A stretch of 7,197 nucleotides of DNA. Origin: Clostridiaceae bacterium. Lineage in GTDB: Bacteria; Bacillota; Clostridia; Oscillospirales; Acutalibacteraceae. Made by a program: the position numbers and the translations under genes. Below the pieces are notes generated by a model. That model saw nothing but the letters and a program-made list of their open reading frames with translations, ran no database searches and had not been told where the DNA came from. Shown in pieces: positions 1-6,987 of this stretch (position 1 is its first letter; every line of letters starts with the position of its first letter). The stretch lies in contig CAJGCX010000089.1 in assembly GCA_904501895.1 (NCBI GenBank), positions 1 through 7,197 of the forward strand. Direction: 5' to 3'.

Positions 1-831
1 AAGCGCTCTTATGCTGTTTCCCGTCTTCGTCAGCTTATGTGTCAGGGTGAGCCTTACGGAATTGACCGTGAAAAGCTTGAAGAGGATGTTAAAAATCTTG
101 ACGGTAAAAAGCTTTATGATGCTTATGTGGATATGCTCAAAACCTCAACTGTTGTAATTACTGCTTGTGGTGGACTCAGCGAGGAGATGCTCAAAGCAAA
201 ATTCACAGAATTTGCAGAATCAATTACTGAAAGAGCACCTCAGGAAATCGAGACTGTATTTGTAAAGGAAGCAAAGGAAATCAGATATTTCAAGGACGAA
301 ATGGATGTTAATCAGGCAAAGCTTGTTATCGGACTTCGTTCAGGTATGGAAAATGAAAATGACGATTATTTCCCATTCCGTGTTATGACAGATATTTTCG
401 GTGGTGGTCCTTATTCACGACTTTTCCTTAATGTACGTGAAAAAATGAGCCTTTGTTACTATTGTGGTGCAAGACTTCTTCGTGAAAAGGGTATCATTTT
501 TATCCAGAGTGGTATTGAAGAAGAAAATTACGAAAAGGCATTAAAGGAAATCTTTAATCAGATAGATGTTATGAAAAACGGTGAATTTACTGACGAGGAT
601 TTCGAGTCATCAATAAAAGCACTTTCAGATGCTTTTAAGGGTGTTGAGGACTCCCCTGTTGCAGTTTGTACCTTCTACAGCTCACAGGTGTTTGACGATG
701 CAATTGTCAGCGGTCAGGAATATGCAGAAAAAATTTCTGCAGTAACACGTGAGCAGGTAACAGAATGTGCAAAGCGTGTAACAATAGATTCAGTTTATTT
801 ACTTGCAGGAGAGGGTGGTAAAAATGAGTAA
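1..831 (+). CDS. ymfF: M16-family peptidase homologue, YmfF-like (5' end outside window)
   Basis: The frame is open from the first base, reading KRSYAVSRLRQLM before the first Met codon at 37, so the gene starts left of the window and that Met is internal. The 276 visible residues are the C-terminal two thirds of an M16 (pitrilysin/insulinase fold) protein of about 420 residues. Visible hallmarks are the strand DVNQAKLVIGLRSG (window codons 102-115) and the substrate-binding segment GGGPYSRLF...VREKMSLCYY (codons 134-154), the usual Arg/Tyr region of the second M16 half. The HxxEH zinc site, if present, would lie upstream and cannot be judged. In this family the YmfF partner often lacks it and pairs with a catalytic YmfH. 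The next gene, overlapping by 8 bp, is that partner. Databases associate the pair (also written YfmF/YfmH) with EF-P 5-aminopentanol modification, but the actual substrate is uncertain. Confidence 0.88.
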   Translation, partial: KRSYAVSRLRQLMCQGEPYGIDREKLEEDVKNLDGKKLYDAYVDMLKTSTVVITACGGLSEEMLKAKFTEFAESITERAPQEIETVFVKEAKEIRYFKDEMDVNQAKLVIGLRSGMENENDDYFPFRVMTDIFGGGPYSRLFLNVREKMSLCYYCGARLLREKGIIFIQSGIEEENYEKALKEIFNQIDVMKNGEFTDEDFESSIKALSDAFKGVEDSPVAVCTFYSSQVFDDAIVSGQEYAEKISAVTREQVTECAKRVTIDSVYLLAGEGGKNE

Positions 832-2101
832 TATCAAAGAAATCAAAAATGAATTGCTTAATGATAGCTATTATGAAATTGACCACTCATCAGGATATAA
901 AATCTTCGTTTATCCAAAGGAAAATTACTCTTCATCTTATGCAATTTTCGGCACAAAGTACGGCTCAATTGACACTTGCTTCAAGGCTCAGGGTCAGGAC
1001 AAATTCACTGAAATCCCTGAGGGCATTGCTCACTTTTTAGAGCATAAGCTTTTTGAAAGTGAAGAGCTTGACGCTTTTGCAAGATACGCTAAAACAGGCG
1101 CATCTGCAAACGCTTACACATCATTTGACAAGACATGTTACCTTTTCTCTTGTACTGATAATTTTGAAGAGTCACTTGAAATCCTCTTTGATTTTGTTCA
1201 GAATCCATATTTCACAGAGCAAACTGTACAGAAGGAACAAGGAATTATCGGTCAGGAAATCAGAATGTATGAGGATGAACCGGGTTGGGAGTCCTTATTC
1301 GTGCTTCTTCGTGCTATGTATCACAAGCACCCTGTAAGAATTGATATTGCAGGTACAGTTGAGTCAATAAGTGAAATTACAGCAGATTTACTTTATGAAT
1401 GCTATAACACATTCTATAATCCTGCAAATATGGCACTTGCTGTGGCAGGTAATGTAACTGTTGAACAGGTTTTAAAGGTTGCTGACAAAATGCTTAAGCC
1501 AAAAGAAAGCAAAAGCATTGAACGAAAATTCCTTGAAGAGCCTGCAGAGGTTGTTGAAAAAACTGCAATCAAAAATCTTTCGGTTTCAATGCCTATTTTC
1601 GCAATCGGCTTTAAAGAAAAAATCAAAACACCTTCAAGAAGTCTTAAAGAAATTGTGGAGAGCAATCTCCTCCTTGATATTATTGCAGGCAAAACATCTT
1701 CACTTTATGAAAAGCTTCTTGGTGAAGGTCTTATAAATACAACCTTTGATACAGAATACTTTGAAGGCTATGGCTATTCTGCTCACATTTTCAGCGGTGA
1801 AAGTCACGAGTACGAAAAAGTGAGAGAATGTATCAACGAAGAGCTTGCAAGAGTTATCAAAGACGGTGTTAACAAGGATGATTTTGACCGTATTAAGAAA
1901 AAGCATTACGGTAACTTCATTATGAGTTTTAACGATATTGACTCAATTTCAAATTCTCTTATCGGCTCATATTTCAATAACGAAGGTCTTTTTGAACAGT
2001 TGTCAGTTCTTGAAAGTATTACAGTTGATGATGTGAATGCACGTTTGAGAAACGCATTCAATATTGAAAATTCTTCAATGTCAATTATCAAGCAGAAATA
2101 A
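824..2101 (+). CDS. ymfH: M16-family zinc metallopeptidase, YmfH-like
   Basis: This is a complete 425-residue M16 peptidase, presumably cytoplasmic because no signal peptide is seen. The inverted zinc motif HFLEH is at residues 70-74 (His70 and His74 as ligands, Glu73 catalytic). The downstream glutamate ligand is probably Glu145 in EQGIIGQEIRMYED. KTGASANAYTSFDKTCYLFSC (residues 90-110, starting at the Lys) and HPVRIDIAGTVESI (169-182) are typical of the YmfH branch. The C-terminal half is the second M16 domain. I chose ATG 824 because a purine-rich GGAGAGGGTGG sits at 808-818. The frame also allows a TTG at 803, but that would add only seven unconserved residues and lacks a placed ribosome binding site. 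The start overlaps the upstream stop in ATGAGTAA, suggesting coupled translation and a heterodimeric or functionally paired product. The substrate is unknown. Confidence 0.92.
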   Translation: MSNIKEIKNELLNDSYYEIDHSSGYKIFVYPKENYSSSYAIFGTKYGSIDTCFKAQGQDKFTEIPEGIAHFLEHKLFESEELDAFARYAKTGASANAYTSFDKTCYLFSCTDNFEESLEILFDFVQNPYFTEQTVQKEQGIIGQEIRMYEDEPGWESLFVLLRAMYHKHPVRIDIAGTVESISEITADLLYECYNTFYNPANMALAVAGNVTVEQVLKVADKMLKPKESKSIERKFLEEPAEVVEKTAIKNLSVSMPIFAIGFKEKIKTPSRSLKEIVESNLLLDIIAGKTSSLYEKLLGEGLINTTFDTEYFEGYGYSAHIFSGESHEYEKVRECINEELARVIKDGVNKDDFDRIKKKHYGNFIMSFNDIDSISNSLIGSYFNNEGLFEQLSVLESITVDDVNARLRNAFNIENSSMSIIKQK

Positions 2102-2113
2102 GGAGGTAACCCA

Positions 2114-3025
2114 ATGAGATTTTTAACAGATTATTGTGAGGTCAATTTTCCTGCTCTTGGCTGGTCATTTGACGTATATGAAAACTTTCTTGAAATTCCA
2201 TTTGGTGGAGATACCATTACAGTTAAATTTTATGGCGTAATTATTGCTTTTGGTTTTATTCTTGCAGCACTTTTTGGTGGCAGAAAGGCTTATGTGTGGA
2301 AAATGAGCCTTGACAGTATGGTTGATGTGCTTATTTACGGCATTGTTGGTGCTGTTGTCGGTGCAAGACTCTATTACGTTATTTTCCAATGGGATGAATA
2401 TAAGGACAACCTTCTTTCCATATTCAGAATATGGGAAGGTGGACTTGCAATTTACGGTGGTATTATCGGTGGATTAATCACTGCATATTTCGTTGCTAAA
2501 AAGACTAAATTACCATTTCTAAAGCTTCTTGATCTTATCGGTATGGCACTTCCAATCGGTCAGGGAATCGGTCGTTGGGGTAACTTTACAAACCAAGAGG
2601 CATTCGGTGTCAATACAACAAGTCTTTTCGGTATGACAAGTGATAAAATCGTTGACTACATAAACAGTCATCAGCAGGAATTCGCAGAATACGGAATCGA
2701 AATGAATCCGGACTTGCCTGTTCACCCCACATTCCTTTATGAATCGGTATGGTGCCTTTTAGGTTTTCTTGTTCTCTATATTGTTTGTCAGAAATTCCAT
2801 AAATTTGACGGTCAGTTGATTTTAGGCTACGGAATTATCTATGGTCTTGAAAGGACAGTTGTAGAAGGACTTCGTATCGACAGTCTTTATATCGGTGACA
2901 CAAATCTTCGTGTATCACAGCTTGTTTCAATGGCTCTTGTAGTTGTTTGTACTGCAATTACAATTTATAAATTTATAAAGCTTAATAAAGACAAGAAGGC
3001 ACAGGAGGTGCAGGAAAATGTATAA
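2114..3025 (+). CDS. lgt: Prolipoprotein diacylglyceryl transferase
   Basis: Lgt is an integral membrane enzyme that transfers diacylglycerol from phosphatidylglycerol to the lipobox cysteine of prolipoproteins, the first step of lipoprotein maturation. The 303-residue length suits the family. Hydrophobic segments lie at about 38-56, 70-92, 108-127, 139-152, 210-226 and 267-288. The Lgt signature [13 protein letters not shown] (153-165) is intact, with Arg154, Asn157, Glu162 and Gly165 matching the conserved Arg/Asn/Glu/Gly positions. HPTFLYES is at 204-211, and the late conserved Arg/Glu pair is at 247 and 251 in [12 protein letters not shown]. The GGLAIYGG segment (109-116) has Tyr where proteobacterial enzymes have His, which is usual in Firmicutes. 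A textbook AGGAGG (2101-2106) sits 7 bp before the ATG and abuts the stop of the M16 gene. The start of folD overlaps the end of lgt by 8 bp. Confidence 0.97.
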   Translation: MRFLTDYCEVNFPALGWSFDVYENFLEIPFGGDTITVKFYGVIIAFGFILAALFGGRKAYVWKMSLDSMVDVLIYGIVGAVVGARLYYVIFQWDEYKDNLLSIFRIWEGGLAIYGGIIGGLITAYFVAKKTKLPFLKLLDLIGMALPIGQGIGRWGNFTNQEAFGVNTTSLFGMTSDKIVDYINSHQQEFAEYGIEMNPDLPVHPTFLYESVWCLLGFLVLYIVCQKFHKFDGQLILGYGIIYGLERTVVEGLRIDSLYIGDTNLRVSQLVSMALVVVCTAITIYKFIKLNKDKKAQEVQENV

Positions 3026-3869
3026 AATTATTGATGGTAAAGAGGTTTCAGCATCTGTAAGAAATGAAATTAAGGCAGAGGTTGAAGCACTTAAGGAGCA
3101 GGGTAAAAAAACAGGTCTTGCTGTTGTTATTGTAGGTAATAATCCTGCTTCACGTGTTTATGTAAACAACAAGAAAAAGGGTTGTGAAGAGGTTGGAATG
3201 GAGTCATTTGAATTTGCTCTTCCTGAAGAAACAACAACCGAAGAATTACTCCAATTAGTTGAAAAGCTTGACAACGACGATAATGTTGACGGTATTCTTT
3301 GTCAGTTGCCACTTCCAAAGCAGATTGATGAAAAGAAAGTGCTTAATGCAATCGCACCTCATAAGGATGTTGACGCATTTCACCCTGTAAATACAGGTCA
3401 TATTATGATTGGTGACCATTCATTTTTACCTTGTACACCTGCAGGAATTATGGAAATGCTTAAATACTATAACATTTCTGTTGAAGGTAAGGAATGTGTT
3501 GTAATCGGCAGAAGTAACATTGTCGGTAAGCCTATGGCAATGCTCCTTTTAGGTCAGAATGGCACAGTTACAATCTGTCATTCACGCACAAAGGACCTTG
3601 CAGAAGTTACTCGTCGTGCAGATATTCTCGTTGCAGCAGTTGGTATTGCCTATTTCGTAAAGGAAGATATGGTAAAAGACGGTGCAGTTGTAATTGACGT
3701 TGGTATGAATAGAAATGCTGAGGGTAAGCTCTGTGGTGACGTTGATTTTGAAAATGTGAAGGACAAATGCTCATTTATTACACCTGTACCTGGTGGCGTA
3801 GGACCAATGACAATTACGATGTTACTTAAAAACACATTGACAGCATCAAAAGAGCATTTTAATAAATAA
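3018..3869 (+). CDS. folD: Bifunctional methylenetetrahydrofolate dehydrogenase / methenyltetrahydrofolate cyclohydrolase
   Basis: FolD interconverts 5,10-methylene-THF, 5,10-methenyl-THF and 10-formyl-THF in the cytosol, using NADP(H) in most bacteria, and supplies one-carbon units for purines and formyl-Met. The 283-residue length is standard. The catalytic YVNNK motif has Tyr48 and Lys52. The folate-pocket motif GILCQLPLP (92-100) contains Gln96, and [10 protein letters not shown] (116-125) contains Asp119. The Rossmann segment [14 protein letters not shown] is at 161-174, and the C-terminal signature [10 protein letters not shown] is at 256-265. The start is fixed by AGGAGGTG at 3003-3010, inside the end of lgt, and the ATG overlaps the lgt stop as ATGTATAA. 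It is the last gene of the left operon and is followed by a hairpin. No missing residues or frame damage are seen. Confidence 0.98.
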   Translation: MYKIIDGKEVSASVRNEIKAEVEALKEQGKKTGLAVVIVGNNPASRVYVNNKKKGCEEVGMESFEFALPEETTTEELLQLVEKLDNDDNVDGILCQLPLPKQIDEKKVLNAIAPHKDVDAFHPVNTGHIMIGDHSFLPCTPAGIMEMLKYYNISVEGKECVVIGRSNIVGKPMAMLLLGQNGTVTICHSRTKDLAEVTRRADILVAAVGIAYFVKEDMVKDGAVVIDVGMNRNAEGKLCGDVDFENVKDKCSFITPVPGGVGPMTITMLLKNTLTASKEHFNK

Positions 3870-3880
3870 TGCAAAATGTA

Positions 3881-3905
3881 GGGGCGATTTTAAATCGCCT
3901 CTTTT
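3881..3905 (+). terminator. Hairpin and T-tract after folD; probable intrinsic terminator
   Basis: GGGGCGATTT pairs with AAATCGCCTC (3881-3890 with 3892-3901) around a single centre base, with one G-T pair. In practice a shorter stem with an AT loop would form. TTTT follows at 3902-3905. It lies 11 bp past the folD stop and 5 bp before the -35 box of the copper promoter, so it can insulate the two operons. The T-tract is short, so efficiency may be modest. The GTAGGGGCG...CGCC form also resembles small dispersed hairpin repeats I remember from clostridial intergenic regions. Confidence 0.68.
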
Positions 3906-3910
3906 ATATG

Positions 3911-3939
3911 TTGACATATACCCTATAGGGGTATATAAT
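3911..3939 (+). promoter_or_regulatory. Consensus sigma-A promoter of the csoR-copA operon
   Basis: The -35 box is TTGACA (3911-3916) and the -10 box is TATAAT (3934-3939). Both match consensus exactly and are separated by an optimal 17 bp. Transcription would start near 3946, giving a leader of roughly 17 nt that carries only the csoR ribosome binding site (around AAAGGAAG, 3948-3955). Such a strong promoter would be highly active unless repressed, which agrees with the operator embedded in its spacer. Confidence 0.93.
3916..3936. promoter_or_regulatory. CsoR operator (copper-responsive)
   Basis: This is a perfect inverted repeat with arms ATATACCC (3916-3923) and GGGTATAT (3929-3936) and centre TATAG. 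It matches the known Bacillus-type CsoR operator pattern ATACCC-centre-GGGTAT found before copZA. It fills the promoter spacer and touches both the -35 and -10 boxes, so bound CsoR would exclude RNA polymerase. Cu(I) binding to CsoR should release it. The repressor gene lies directly downstream, giving autoregulation of the whole operon. Confidence 0.92.
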
Positions 3940-3962
3940 AAAAATATAAAGGAAGTGGTTTT

Positions 3963-4262
3963 ATGAGTAATACTTGTGAATTTTGTAAGACAAAAATTCG
4001 TAGTGAAGAAGAATACAAGGCACTTATCAACCGTCTTAACCGTATTGAGGGTCAGATTCGTGGAATCAAGGGTATGGTTGAGAAAAATGCCTATTGCACG
4101 GATATAATAGTACAGGTATCTGCTGTTAATGCTGCACTTAATGCTTTCAACAAAAATTTGCTTTCAAATCATATTAAGACCTGTGTTGCAGATGATATTA
4201 AGGCTGGTAAAACAGAAACTATTGACGATTTGCTGTCAACATTACAAAAACTTATGAAGTAG
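3963..4262 (+). CDS. csoR: Copper-sensing transcriptional repressor CsoR
   Basis: This 99-residue all-helical repressor of the CsoR/RcnR (DUF156) family binds Cu(I) and leaves DNA when metallated. The Cu(I) ligand set is intact: Cys45, His70 and Cys74. The 25- and 4-residue spacings equal those of Mycobacterium and Bacillus CsoR. Tyr44 precedes the first Cys, as in copper sensors, and Asp89 aligns with the usual second-shell Glu. INRLNRIEGQIRGIKGMVE (22-40) is the family DNA-binding helix region. An extra CxxC (Cys5, Cys8) sits in the N-terminal tail outside the core ligand set. The ATG is placed by AAAGGAAG about 7 bp upstream, under the operator-controlled promoter. Sensors for sulfane sulfur or formaldehyde in this family lack the full Cys-His-Cys set, so a copper role is well supported. 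copA starts 8 bp downstream. Confidence 0.96.
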   Translation: MSNTCEFCKTKIRSEEEYKALINRLNRIEGQIRGIKGMVEKNAYCTDIIVQVSAVNAALNAFNKNLLSNHIKTCVADDIKAGKTETIDDLLSTLQKLMK

Positions 4263-4270
4263 GTGAGTAA

Positions 4271-6757
4271 ATGACACAATTTAATATTACAGGTATGAGC
4301 TGTGCTGCCTGTGTTGCGCGTGTGGAAAAAGCAGTTGATGCTGTGGAAGGTGTCAATTCTTGTTCTGTCAGCCTGCTGACTAATTCTATGGGTGTTGAAG
4401 GCTCTGCAGACCCACAGAAAATCATTTCTGCAGTAATTAAAGCAGGTTATGGTGCAACACTTAAAGACGGTAAAAATACACCATCAAAGGGAAATAACGA
4501 CGATGAGTTGAAAAATACTGAAACACCAAAACTCAAAAAACGACTTGTTGCATCATTAGGCTTTTTAATTGTATTGATGTATATTTCAATGGGACATGTT
4601 ATGTGGGGTTGGTGGCTGCCTGAAATATTAGCAACAAATCCACTTGCAATTGGTCTTTTACAGTTGATTTTAACTGCTATTGTAATGGTGATAAATCAAA
4701 AATTCTTTGTGAACGGCTTTAAAGGACTTTTGCACAAGTCACCAAATATGGATACCCTTGTGGCTCTGGGTTCAGGTGCATCTTTTATATACAGCACTTA
4801 TGCACTCTTTAAAATGACTGCAGTAAGTGGTGAAATGGCACATCATTATCTTCACGAATTTTATTTCGAGTCTGCTGCTATGATTTTAACGCTCATAACA
4901 GTTGGTAAAATGCTTGAAGCACGTTCAAAGGGCAAAACAACAAATGCACTTAAATCATTGATGAATTTAGCACCGAAAACTGCAACAATTCTCAAAAATG
5001 GTGTAGAAACAGAAGTACCTGTTGAAGATGTGCAAAAGGGTGATATATTTGTAGTCAGACCCGGTGAGCAGATTTCCGTTGACGGAATAATCCTTGAGGG
5101 TGCAACTGCAGTTGATGAATCTGCCCTTACAGGTGAGAGTATTCCTGTTGATAAAACAGCAGGTGACCGAGTTTCTGGCGGTACAATAAATCAATCAGGT
5201 TTCATTAAATGTGAAGCTCTGCGTGTTGGTGAGGACACTACCCTTTCACAGATTATCAAAATGGTCGGCGATGCTGCTGCCACAAAAGCACCTATTGCAA
5301 AGATTGCTGATAAGGTTTCAGGAGTTTTTGTGCCTGTTGTAATCTCAATCGCAGTTATTGCCACAATTGCTTGGCTAATCGCAGGTCATAGTTTCGGCTA
5401 TGCACTTGCACGTGGAATTTCCGTGCTTGTAATCAGTTGTCCTTGTGCATTGGGACTTGCAACTCCCGTTGCTATTATGGTTGGTAACGGTGTTGGTGCT
5501 AAAAACGGTATTCTCTTTAAGACTGCAGTATCGTTAGAAGAAACAGGCAAGGCAAATATCGTAGTCCTTGATAAAACAGGCACAATTACAAAGGGACAAC
5601 CAAAGGTTACTGACATTATTCCGATTAACGCTACGGAAAATGAACTAATCAATGTTGCTTATAATCTTGAAATAAAAAGTGAGCATCCGTTAGCAAAGGC
5701 TATTGTTGAAAAAGGAAATGAACTAAATATTTCTACAATAGATATAACCGATTTCAAGGCACTTTCAGGAAATGGTGTCACAGGTAATTTTGAAAATAAG
5801 GCTTTCTATGGTGGTAATTTCGCTTTTATCAAAGAAAAGGTATCTGTTGATGATAAAACAATAAAAACGGCTGAGAGCCTCGCTGAAAGTGGAAAAACGC
5901 CATTATTTTTTGCAAATGAAAATAAGCTTCTTGGAATTATTGCAGTTGCTGATGTAATTAAGGATGATAGTCCACAGGCTATCCGTGAATTACAGAATAT
6001 GGGAATTAAGGTTGTAATGCTCACAGGTGACAATGAAAAAACTGCCAATGCAATCGGTGCACAGGCAGGTGTTGATGAGGTTATAGCAGGAGTTTTACCT
6101 GATGGTAAAGAAAAGGTTGTTCGTCAGCTTCGTGATAAAGGTAAGGTCATTATGGTTGGTGACGGAATCAACGATGCACCTGCACTAACACGAGCTGATA
6201 TGGGAATTGCAATCGGTGCAGGAACAGATATTGCTATTGATTCAGCTGATGTTGTGCTTATGAACAGCAAATTATCAGATGTGCCTGCAGCAATAAGATT
6301 AAGTCGTGCAACCCTTAAAAACATCCATGAAAATCTTTTCTGGGCATTCTTCTACAATGCAATTGGAATTCCACTTGCAGCCGGTTTATTTATAAATGTT
6401 TTCGGTTGGGAATTAAATCCTATGTTTGGTGCAGCAGCAATGAGTCTTTCTTCATTCTGCGTTGTGTCAAATGCTTTAAGACTCAATTTTAAGAACATTC
6501 ACAATAGTAAAAATGATAAAAAAGTCAAATCAAAGATAAAGGAGAAGAAACCAATGGAAATCACAATGAAAATTGAGGGTATGATGTGCCCACACTGCGA
6601 AGCAAATGTTAAGAAGACTCTTGAAGAGTTTACAGAGGTAAGAGAAGCAATCGTTAGCCATAAGGATGGCACAGCAGTTGTAACTCTTGACGCTGAATTG
6701 AGCGTAGAAGCACTCAAAAAAGCAGTTGAAGATAAGGGATATAAAGTAATCGGTTAA
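4271..6757 (+). CDS. copA: Cu(I)-exporting P1B-type ATPase CopA with fused C-terminal CopZ-like domain
   Basis: This 828-residue membrane pump would export cytoplasmic Cu(I) using ATP. The N-terminal HMA domain has GMSCAAC (8-14; Cys11 and Cys14). Eight membrane segments are expected near 92-112, 122-142, 161-181, 197-215, 350-371, 378-401, 685-708 and 713-733. Actuator motif TGES is at 287-290. The transport-site Cys-Pro-Cys is at 390-392, the phosphorylated Asp434 lies in DKTGT, SEHP is at 470-473, TGDNEKTA at 585-592 and [10 protein letters not shown] at 628-637. Tyr695-Asn696 and MSLSS (724-728) mark the Cu(I) (P1B-1) subgroup. After ALRLNF the chain runs through a Lys-rich linker (741-761) into a second HMA domain with MMCPHC (771-776). 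This C-terminal fusion is unusual and hinges on an A6 run at 6518-6523. AGGTGAG (4261-4267) places the start 8 bp after csoR. Confidence 0.96.
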   Translation: MTQFNITGMSCAACVARVEKAVDAVEGVNSCSVSLLTNSMGVEGSADPQKIISAVIKAGYGATLKDGKNTPSKGNNDDELKNTETPKLKKRLVASLGFLIVLMYISMGHVMWGWWLPEILATNPLAIGLLQLILTAIVMVINQKFFVNGFKGLLHKSPNMDTLVALGSGASFIYSTYALFKMTAVSGEMAHHYLHEFYFESAAMILTLITVGKMLEARSKGKTTNALKSLMNLAPKTATILKNGVETEVPVEDVQKGDIFVVRPGEQISVDGIILEGATAVDESALTGESIPVDKTAGDRVSGGTINQSGFIKCEALRVGEDTTLSQIIKMVGDAAATKAPIAKIADKVSGVFVPVVISIAVIATIAWLIAGHSFGYALARGISVLVISCPCALGLATPVAIMVGNGVGAKNGILFKTAVSLEETGKANIVVLDKTGTITKGQPKVTDIIPINATENELINVAYNLEIKSEHPLAKAIVEKGNELNISTIDITDFKALSGNGVTGNFENKAFYGGNFAFIKEKVSVDDKTIKTAESLAESGKTPLFFANENKLLGIIAVADVIKDDSPQAIRELQNMGIKVVMLTGDNEKTANAIGAQAGVDEVIAGVLPDGKEKVVRQLRDKGKVIMVGDGINDAPALTRADMGIAIGAGTDIAIDSADVVLMNSKLSDVPAAIRLSRATLKNIHENLFWAFFYNAIGIPLAAGLFINVFGWELNPMFGAAAMSLSSFCVVSNALRLNFKNIHNSKNDKKVKSKIKEKKPMEITMKIEGMMCPHCEANVKKTLEEFTEVREAIVSHKDGTAVVTLDAELSVEALKKAVEDKGYKVIG
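6518..6539 (+). other. A6 run and out-of-frame TAA at the copA/copZ junction
   Basis: The reading frame crosses GAT AAA AAA GTC, with six A at 6518-6523 (codons Lys750 and Lys751). If one A were absent, the frame would read Lys-Lys-Ser-Asn-Gln-Arg and stop at TAA 6537-6539. CopA would then be 755 residues with the stop directly against the Shine-Dalgarno of the CopZ domain. This is the layout expected of ordinary adjacent copA and copZ genes. The run could be a real fusing insertion, a slippage site, or a homopolymer sequencing error. The sequence alone cannot decide. Confidence 0.6.
6538..6547 (+). promoter_or_regulatory. Internal Shine-Dalgarno for a separate CopZ start
   Basis: AAAGGAGAAG lies inside the copA frame, with AGGAG ending 9 nt before the in-frame ATG at 6554. 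It is as strong as the ribosome binding sites of lgt and folD, although it codes for the Lys/Glu-rich linker. Its position exactly before the domain boundary argues that it is, or recently was, a working start site. Confidence 0.7.
6554..6757 (+). CDS. copZ: CopZ-like copper chaperone, from internal in-frame start or former separate gene
   Basis: From ATG 6554 the frame encodes a complete 67-residue HMA protein, the normal size of free CopZ. CopZ carries Cu(I) in the cytosol and hands it to CopA, and in some bacteria to CsoR-type or CopY-type repressors. The protein starts at the first beta strand (MEITMKIEG), has the Cu(I) motif MCPHC (Cys12 and Cys15 of this product), and ends with DKGYKVIG, as HMA domains do. 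It is in frame with copA, so it is also the C-terminal domain of the 828-residue read-through product. The AGGAG upstream supports independent initiation. A second in-frame ATG at 6566 is less likely because it would remove the first strand. This entry overlaps copA deliberately. Whether the free form, the fusion, or both are made is open. Confidence 0.6.
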   Translation: MEITMKIEGMMCPHCEANVKKTLEEFTEVREAIVSHKDGTAVVTLDAELSVEALKKAVEDKGYKVIG

Positions 6758-6775
6758 TTACTGAATATAAGTTTT

Positions 6776-6808
6776 AAAAGGGCATCACCACGATGCCCTT
6801 TTTGTTTT
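6776..6808 (+). terminator. Intrinsic terminator of the csoR-copA operon
   Basis: This is a perfect 11-bp stem: AAAAGGGCATC (6776-6786) pairs with GATGCCCTTTT (6792-6802) around the 5-nt loop ACCAC. T, G and TTTT follow to 6808. It starts 19 bp after the copA stop. The A-run on the 5' side could give some termination on the opposite strand too. Confidence 0.93.
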
Positions 6809-6837
6809 ACATAATAAATTAGAGTTTATAAGGGAGT

Positions 6838-6887
6838 GCAAAATGCAAAGCGCAAAGTGCAAAATGCAAAGCGCAAAGTGCAAAATG
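6838..6887. repeat. Tandem heptamer array, GCAAARY type
   Basis: Seven consecutive 7-bp units (GCAAAAT, GCAAAGC, GCAAAGT, then the same three, then GCAAAAT) plus a G form a higher-order 21-bp repeat present 2.4 times. The two full 21-bp copies (6838-6858 and 6859-6879) are identical. It lies in the gap after the copper-operon terminator. Seven is not a multiple of three, but the 21-bp unit keeps any frame. I see no start site that would make it coding. No spacers exist, so it is not a CRISPR. An 8-bp piece (GCAAAATG) also occurs at 3871-3878 before the folD hairpin. Confidence 0.9.
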
Positions 6888-6910
6888 AAAGAACTGCGTT
6901 GCAATTATAA

Positions 6911-6966
6911 TGCCTCCCTCTGACGAGGGAGGTGGCATTTTCGTAAGAAAATGACGGAGGGAGAGA
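6911..6966 (+). repeat. Two-hairpin palindromic element, left copy
   Basis: Hairpin 1 pairs CCTCCCTC (6913-6920) with GAGGGAGG (6925-6932) over loop TGAC. Hairpin 2 pairs CATTTTC (6936-6942) with GAAAATG (6947-6953) over GTAA. GACGGAGGGAGAGA then follows and could compete with the first stem for CCTCCCTC. The layout (CTCCC hairpin, short variable hairpin, GACGGAGGGAG) matches dispersed intergenic repeats I recall from gut Clostridia. The family assignment is from memory, while the hairpins are seen directly. The segment is clearly richer in GC than its flanks. Confidence 0.72.
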
Positions 6967-6987
6967 TAGTTTACCGATGAACTGACT

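Noticed and set aside
803..823. TTG start seven codons upstream of the second M16 gene
   Set aside because: No well-spaced ribosome binding site is seen for it. The ATG at 824 has a purine-rich site and starts at the usual place for the family.
1414..1692. Minus-strand open frame inside the second M16 gene
   Set aside because: It is a shadow of a gene with clear catalytic motifs, with no ribosome binding site or family resemblance. Other antisense and off-frame stretches inside lgt, folD and copA were dismissed likewise.
3940..3962. Copper riboswitch or leader peptide before csoR
   Set aside because: The predicted leader is only about 17 nt and holds just the ribosome binding site. Operator control explains regulation.
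6518..6524. Classical -1 frameshift heptamer A AAA AAG
   Set aside because: The ribosome reading copA is in the wrong phase for this heptamer: it reads AAA AAA G. A -1 shift would also not reach the nearby TAA. Only a +1 shift or loss of one A would, so the standard mechanism does not apply.
6806..6832. Possible promoter TTTACA...TATAAG before the heptamer array
   Set aside because: The spacer is only 15 bp, the -35 box overlaps the terminator T-tract, and no gene follows.
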